From positions 270,414-334,413 of the forward strand of contig NMRA01000214.1 in assembly GCA_002633005.1 (NCBI GenBank): 64,000 nt of DNA, given 5' to 3'. The stretch is from Phoronis australis. Taxonomy: Eukaryota > Phoronida > Phoronidae. A model generated the notes under the pieces. It saw only the letters and a list, made by a program, of their open reading frames with translations. It did not search any database and was not told the DNA's origin. Both the position numbers and the translations under genes were made by a program. Shown piece by piece: positions 59,033 to 64,000 of the stretch (the stretch's first letter is position 1; every line of letters starts with the position of its first letter).

Positions 59033-59793
59033 TGTTACTGCAGACGCAATCATTCTTATTGCCTGTGTATATTAAGTATTGTTTCCTGTTGTCCTCATTT
59101 TCAAGTACCCCCCAGATTGTGAACTTGTCACGTGGCACTGACATTTAAAAACGTTTTACCCGCCAGTTCCATTCATTCGTATTTCGTATTTCTTATCTGT
59201 GTGCAGTGTATTCATGTCACTGCTTTCGTCGTCGAGATTGCAGGGTTTTCATGATGTACATGTAAGTATTGTTCTTTTGCTTATCGTTATTTATACTTTG
59301 TGCAATGCATTCTCTCGTGTCCCGCTAGTTTCAGTATTTTCGCTTTATTTCCTTCGCCGTATTTTTGGTTCGTGTCGAGGGTGCGAACGTTGTTCGCTGC
59401 GACCTTGAGATTGCAATTCTCAAACCAGTCTGTTTCTAGCTCATATTATTGTAATTGTTTAGCGTGACTTGTTAACTAGTTTGTGTCACGGTCTCACGGC
59501 AGAATTGTGTATGCATTAGGTTCGTTTTTGTATCTAGTATTTTCATATAAGATTCAGTTTATCTGATGTAGCCATTTCGTTACTTGCATGTTTTCTAGTT
59601 GATGTAAATAACGGTTTTTGTATATATTGTCACTGCCTGTGCTCGTATTATATTTCGTAGTAGTTACTCGGGCTTTTGTTTATTTCAGTTTACTGGTTTG
59701 TCTATGTACTGACGGCACTCGAATAAAAGAATTAGGCTGTACGTAGAATCACCTGTGTTTCTCTCGGTCGTTCGCTGACACTGCGCCAGAACA
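59033..59793 (+). mobile_element. Complete 3' LTR of the BEL element (761 bp)
   Basis: It starts TGTTACTGCAGACGC and ends GCGCCAGAACA, with TG...CA termini. An AATAAA signal lies near 59723 in CGAATAAAAGAATTAGG. GATGT follows at 59794-59798. Confidence 0.9.
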
Positions 59794-60540
59794 GATGTGA
59801 TGACGCACATGTACTTCAAATGAATAGATCTCTATACATCTATCAAATCTATTACACTAGACATTTGTTGCAGGTCTTGGTGGTACAATTGTTCAGACGC
59901 TAGCGCTCTTTCTAATCCCGACTGACAATTGCACTAACACACTGATACAAGCCCTAACATACTAACACAACGGCATGACTTAACCCAAATTACATCCAAG
60001 ACCCCAAAATGCATGCTGAATGGTGTTAATTGAATTCCTTTGCAGATTTCACAAGCAGAAGCAGTATTGAAAACATTTGATTTGCCGACTGTTTGTAAAC
60101 TTTATTAATACACGTTTTTATCTATTTACACGCCATACCCATACCCACGATACGTTGGGTCCTACGCATATCCAAAACGGAAGAAGTAAAGTAACGTTGC
60201 TTACGTTTCATACTGCATTAGTATATATAAGACACAGCTCGATACTCTGAAGGTTCTCAAGTGTTATAACGCCTAAAATACAACAAATTAGAATTTTTTG
60301 AAAAGGTCCTGTCAAGCCAAAGGTTCACAAATCCGACTGAAAGGAATGCTAGTTATTTCAACAATCTATGGCACCAGAAATTAGTGATGCAAAGTCATTG
60401 ACAAGGGAGTAGCACACTTTTAGTACCAGGAAACTAAAAATGTAAATAAAAGCAACAGCTCACTGACCATTGCCAAACTTTTTGGATCCTTTCGAGAGGC
60501 TTAAGCTCTTCCATCAAGTAGTTTCAAACAGGCACATGGA

Positions 60541-61059
60541 TGGATTTAGATCACTTTTGAATGACTATTTAATCGTTTGTGTAGTATCTCCTGCACGTAT
60601 CAATCATAATATGTATGACCACGAGCTTGTTCTGTTCTTGCTCTCAATTGACGGTCTTTTTAAGCTTCTTGCAGTATGTGGACACTATGGTTTATCAAAT
60701 GAACTTGAATATCACTATCAAGGGGGTACTGTTATGTATGTGTTTTAAAAGTTAATTTTTAGGTACTTCTGTCAATATGGTGAACCTTTAAAGGCTGTGC
60801 AATAGATGGAACATTTGGTGATACCATATGATGGATGACTGTGACATCTCACGGTAACGGAGAAAACTATATGTTCAAGCCTTCTGAGTTATTAGAAAAT
60901 ACCATATGTGTAGTTTCCCGGTCATCTCTTTCTGTGTTCCAATGCATAGCATGCACCGACTGGTGGAATTTGGATATGTTCAATATGTCATATCTCTATG
61001 TGTTCAAGCGTTTTATAAATTTATAAATTTGAAGGTACTCTGTGTACTGTCTTGAGGCT
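60541..61059. other. Unannotated sequence between satellite array and 548-bp repeat
   Basis: The satellite match ends near GGCACATGGATGG. The following sequence has no domain I recognise. Short plus-strand open frames here show no splice or repeat support. Confidence 0.4.
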
Positions 61060-62038
61060 CATTATTGTAAATCGACCCTAAAACAACGTATGTCACCTGA
61101 ATGAAATTTCCAATGTAATAGCCCGTGGTATGAATGAATCCGATCTCAAGTTTCCTTCTACATTCCGCACACGTGATCGTGCAGTTTGTAATAGAGTTTT
61201 TATTTTGAAATAGTGTTAGTATTGGTCAAATTTTGTTCAATCTATCACAATGTTAATTTTAAGCGTGGGGTTTACACGTTCAAATTTTGATGCTGTTTAC
61301 ATTTACTCAAAATATATCTGCAATAAAAATTATCGTATCCCATCATACCCACATGTTTCTATCGAGTATCAAACAAGCAGTCGCCTGGGTTTATGTTTGA
61401 GCAAAGCATTCATGTGGTGGAATGGACGTTCTGGGTTCAACACTAGGTGATTGCCGTCAAAACATTCCAAATGTGTGTTGGTTACTAAATAAATGTCACA
61501 CGAAGGATATTCCACTGTACGACATCAATAACACGTTTCTGTACACAGTTATCAAAAAGATTCACGGAACAGCCATGACATTGCTTAATATACATAACAG
61601 GATATCGGGAAACAGACACAGCAAAGTACTAACCTATTTTGAAGTCTTTGCCTGTGGCATGAATAAATCCGATATCACAATTCCTTCTAAAATACGTACA
61701 TTGTCGAGTAAGTCATACAACACGCAGTCATGCAGTAATAGGGTTTTTATTTTGAAATAGATTTGAAATTAGTTAACTTTTGTTAATTCTAACACTATGC
61801 CTTATTTTAGGCGTGAGTTTTACTTGGCTCAAATTTGATGCTGTTGCCTTACATTTACTCAAAATCTTTCTACAATCAACTGTGTTGTCCACTTCCTACC
61901 GATGATTCTATCGAGTACCAATATATAAATCACCGTTGTACATCATGCTAAAAAGCATGCATTTGGTTGACTGGCGATGAGATTGTCGTCAAAACCCTCT
62001 AAATGCGGTTTGGTTAATATAAAACGTCACCCGAACGG
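61060..62038. repeat. ~548-bp tandem repeat, about two copies
   Basis: Ordered phrases recur: AATAGRGTTTTTATTTTGAAATAG at about 61190 and 61739, RCGTGRGTTTTAC then CAAATTTTGATGCTGTT at about 61263 and 61811, and GTCAAAACATTCCAAATG-like near 61458 and 61988. A third unit begins near 62015 but is cut by the gap at 62039. Confidence 0.75.
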
Positions 62039-62039
62039 N
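62039..62039. other. Assembly gap (single n)
   Basis: A 548-bp repeat unit breaks off directly before n, and BEL LTR sequence starts directly after it. Confidence 0.85.
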
Positions 62040-62153
62040 TTATTTCAGTTTACGGGTTTGTCTATGTACTGACGGCACTCGAATAAAAGAATTAGGCTGT
62101 ACGTAGAATCACCTGCGTTTCTCTCGATTGTTCGCTGACACTGCGCCAGAACA
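62040..62153 (+). mobile_element. 3' end of a second BEL-family LTR
   Basis: It matches 59680-59793 with four substitutions over 114 bp and ends in the same GCGCCAGAACA terminus. The 5' part is lost at the gap. It is either a solo LTR or the right end of another copy. Confidence 0.88.
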
Positions 62154-62572
62154 TTAAACCTAATTTAATATGACTGAAATCTTATTGAGAGTTTGCTTTA
62201 ATGTAGAAGTCAGTGCTTCTTTAAACACACAGAAATTTGACGATACAAACAAATGGGAGGATTGGAAATGTGTTTTTGATTTTTTCTTTTTCTTTTTCTT
62301 TTTTTCTGCACAGTTCTGTACGTTGTAGTGTTGTATATATTTGTATAATTATGTACTGATACTGCATCCTCACTCACAAGGTGGCGCCACATGAGTGCAC
62401 TTTACAAATACTGTTCGTAAATTTTCCTCAAGCGTTAGATACGCTTAACAATGTGACTGACTTTTCAGGGCTAACACCTGTAAGTTATGTGATCAGATAA
62501 CTTTCATTCAAGGCAGTCAGCTGATCTTGTGGTTATTTGTCCGTGTTGAGATTTTGTTACTTAAATTTACAG
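62154..62572. other. Spacer or intron before the fibrinogen-type exon
   Basis: It includes a TTTTTC-rich pyrimidine run at 62278-62306. No coding content is recognised before the acceptor at 62572. Confidence 0.4.
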
Positions 62573-62775
62573 TTGTGGGACGGAACTGTGTAGACGTCAA
62601 ACAACGTAATCCAGGCGCCACTAGCGGTGTCTACTATCTACAAACCAACATAGGCCCACTACAGGTCTACTGTGACATGAAGGTCGGCGGAGGTGGCTTC
62701 ACCTTCCTTCGGAAACGGGATATAACGTGTGGGACGAGACTTAACATAAGTGAGCTCAGGCAGAATAACAGTAAG
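62573..62775 (+). CDS. Exon encoding the N-terminal part of a fibrinogen-related (FReD-like) domain
   Basis: The exon is bounded by TTTACAG and the donor GTAAGTTC and encodes 67 full codons after a split one. The pattern NC-x-DVK-x-RNP, then SGVYYLQTNIGPLQVYCDM, then GGGGFTFL is the start of a fibrinogen C-terminal-type domain, found in secreted lectin-like and matrix proteins. The first Cys and the Cys of VYCDM would form the domain's first disulfide. The downstream RKRDITCGTRLN differs from classical fibrinogen (GGWTxxQRR). The remaining exons, signal peptide and gene ends are not in view. A real but partial gene is likely; its name is unknown. Confidence 0.72.
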
Positions 62776-64000
62776 GTAAGTTCACGGTACCATTGAAGGA
62801 TGACGACCATGACGAAAGTAATGATGATGATGTTAATGATACTGATAATAATATTGACATTAATATTGACTATGACAGTAATTGCACAATGATTATAATG
62901 ATGATGATGTTGGTCATGATTACCATTCTCATAATTATCACTTTCGTCGTTATCATTGCAATAACAATAACTATAAAAATAACTATGTAATGGTGGTGGT
63001 AGTTGAGATCAGTTGAAACTCTTCGGGGAATTTCGTAGCATCAAATTATTCCGGCCCAGGATGTTTCATATCTGTGCATGAGCGAAATTCAATCCTAAGG
63101 GCAAAGACGACATTTCGAGTGGCCGATTTTGACGGCATCACGGGTCTGGGCAAAAAAAAATCGTTCTGTACACTGATGTTTCAATTAAGACACCTGAAAA
63201 ATAGGCACGACTTACAGAAAGCTCATACAGGAAAAAATTCAATGAAGTCATAATTTTTTACTTTCCTGCGTATACCGAAAAATGAGATGCCAAAACAATG
63301 ACCAAAATGCGTACCTAATTTCACAAATTCACGATTGCCTCGATTCAAGACAGGGGAGAAAAACCCAAATGCTTGTGCACCCTAGATTCCAATAATTTAG
63401 GTAATATTGAAATATGTCATTACCACCCAGGTTTTGTCAATTTTCACTTGTCTGAAGGGTATGTCATTGTATTCGTGCTAAAAATTCTCAGCTGCACGAG
63501 GATGTGCTCTGAAAATGACGGAACTTGCGTATTGGGATAGATAAGAACAGAGGCCAAATTTCTGGACTCAAAACAACTTCAAGGGACTACTCAACCATTC
63601 TTGGCAATCACTTCCATTAATCTACAAAATTGCCGTCATCTCTGACCCACTTCATTTTTGAAGTACTCGCAAAAACCCGAACCCTGGCCTTACACCTAAC
63701 TGCAAAGTTATTTCTTTAGCTTAGCAGACTTCATAAGTCGTACTGGTGCGCGATGTCATTCTCAGTCCTAAATCTGCCGCCTAGTGCACTATGTAAACTC
63801 TTGTTTAAATCTGTTAGCACAGGGGGTGTCCCGACGCATTCGACAGAATTCACCATTGCTAGATTCGCATGAATTGCTATTAGGATGGAACTTTGCACAT
63901 GCACAGATAGGAAACAGCGAAGGATACTTTGAGGCTACAAAATACCCGAAGAGATCGAAAGTGTTAAACATACAATACCAACGAATCTAATGAGGTAACG
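62776..64000. other. Probable intron downstream of the fibrinogen-type exon
   Basis: The GTAAGT donor implies an intron. It starts with a GAT/AAT-rich stretch (62799-62990). No further exon is recognised to the window end; the short open frame at 63784-63990 shows no family match. Confidence 0.45.
62799..62990. repeat. Imperfect GAT/ATA trinucleotide-rich tract
   Basis: Irregular repeats of GATGAT, AATATT and ATAACA-type triplets over about 190 bp, just after the exon donor. It yields a spurious Asp/Asn/Ile-rich open frame. Confidence 0.75.

Larger units (their letters stand above)
53028..59793 (+). mobile_element. BEL/Pao LTR retrotransposon, degenerate, inserted in the last satellite unit
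   Basis: Domains run in standard BEL/Pao order: gag with DUF1759 and CCHC knuckles, retropepsin-type A17 protease, reverse transcriptase, RNase H, H2C2 zinc finger plus integrase core, then DUF5641-like tail. A polypurine tract (GGGGGGAGCAA) abuts the 3' LTR at 59033. The 5' LTR is cut to 129 bp and the primer-binding site is missing. The coding region has several stops and frameshifts, so it is non-autonomous. A 5-bp GATGT duplication flanks it. Confidence 0.93.
32985..60540. repeat. Array of about ten diverged 1.8-1.95 kb tandem units
   Basis: The same ordered blocks recur. Block A (GAGATGCTGTCTTACC) starts near 32987, 36660, 39640, 41740, 43210, 45850, 47040, 48960, 50785 and 52680. Block B (GTTTGTTACTTG...TTTCTAATCCCGAC) is near 33442, 37028, 42138, 47448, 49388, 51177 and 59865. 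Block E (TATAAATA, then CAGCTCGATACTCCGAAGG) is near 34472, 37517, 42935, 44837, 47882 and 60222, with degenerate forms at 40560, 42570, 49700 and 51590. A downstream block reads GGCCTTTCGTCGAAC. The least disturbed units (47040, 48960, 50785, 52680) are spaced 1,920, 1,825 and 1,895 bp. Other units have internal deletions or insertions. Stops occur in all frames, so the unit looks non-coding. Family unknown; a tandemly amplified mobile element or promoter-bearing satellite are both possible. Confidence 0.82.

Noticed and set aside
62278-62317. Strong polypyrimidine tract followed by GCACAG, as a splice acceptor
   Set aside because: The sequence after it hits a stop within five codons in the frame tested and shows no domain; the acceptor at 62572 explains the exon better.
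62793-62990. Asp/Asn/Ile-rich 65-codon frame after the fibrinogen-type exon
   Set aside because: It is translation of an imperfect trinucleotide repeat in the intron.

Overview
This is a eukaryotic, animal genome window. It holds two intron-rich protein genes and part of a third, with many TIR elements, LTR elements and a LINE between them. The mix of coatomer alpha, a fibrinogen-type exon, BEL/Pao, Kolobok-like and Harbinger-like elements suggests an invertebrate metazoan, possibly a marine deuterostome. I cannot name the species. Two single-n gaps (4519 and 62039) mark contig joins.

Layout. 839-9949 (minus): the first nine coding exons of coatomer subunit alpha (COPA), covering the N-terminal WD40 propeller; the rest lies off the left edge. 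An apparent haplotype duplication across the gap at 4519 repeats part of the exon 5 region, and exon 3 seems to lack one base. About 2 kb upstream, in divergent orientation, 12014-19572 (plus) is a five-exon C2H2 zinc-finger gene (about 1032 aa). It has a thrice-repeated four-finger module, six more fingers and a 42-residue polyglutamine tract. 19573-27300 is mostly unannotated sequence with small repeats and one LTR fragment.

27309-32030 is a nest of transposons. A TIR element contains a solo LTR with intact 5-bp target duplications and a heat-shock-element promoter, plus two smaller TIR elements. Next to it is a decayed LINE reverse transcriptase split by a TTAA-flanked element with a THAP-like domain.

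32985-60540 is about ten diverged, rearranged copies of an unrecognised 1.8-1.95 kb tandem unit, many carrying a TATAAATA box. It is interrupted by two blocks of a ~145-bp-period repeat (37856-39503, 43788-44655), by other insertions, and by a BEL/Pao retrotransposon (53028-59793) whose 3' LTR is complete, whose 5' LTR is truncated, and whose gag-pol is broken.

60540-62038 has a ~548-bp tandem repeat ending at the second gap. A second BEL LTR end follows, then one exon of a fibrinogen-related-domain gene (62573-62775, plus) that continues off the right edge.

The genes show no functional link. COPA is housekeeping vesicle-coat machinery, the zinc-finger protein is probably a nuclear DNA-binding factor, and the last exon is probably from a secreted protein.
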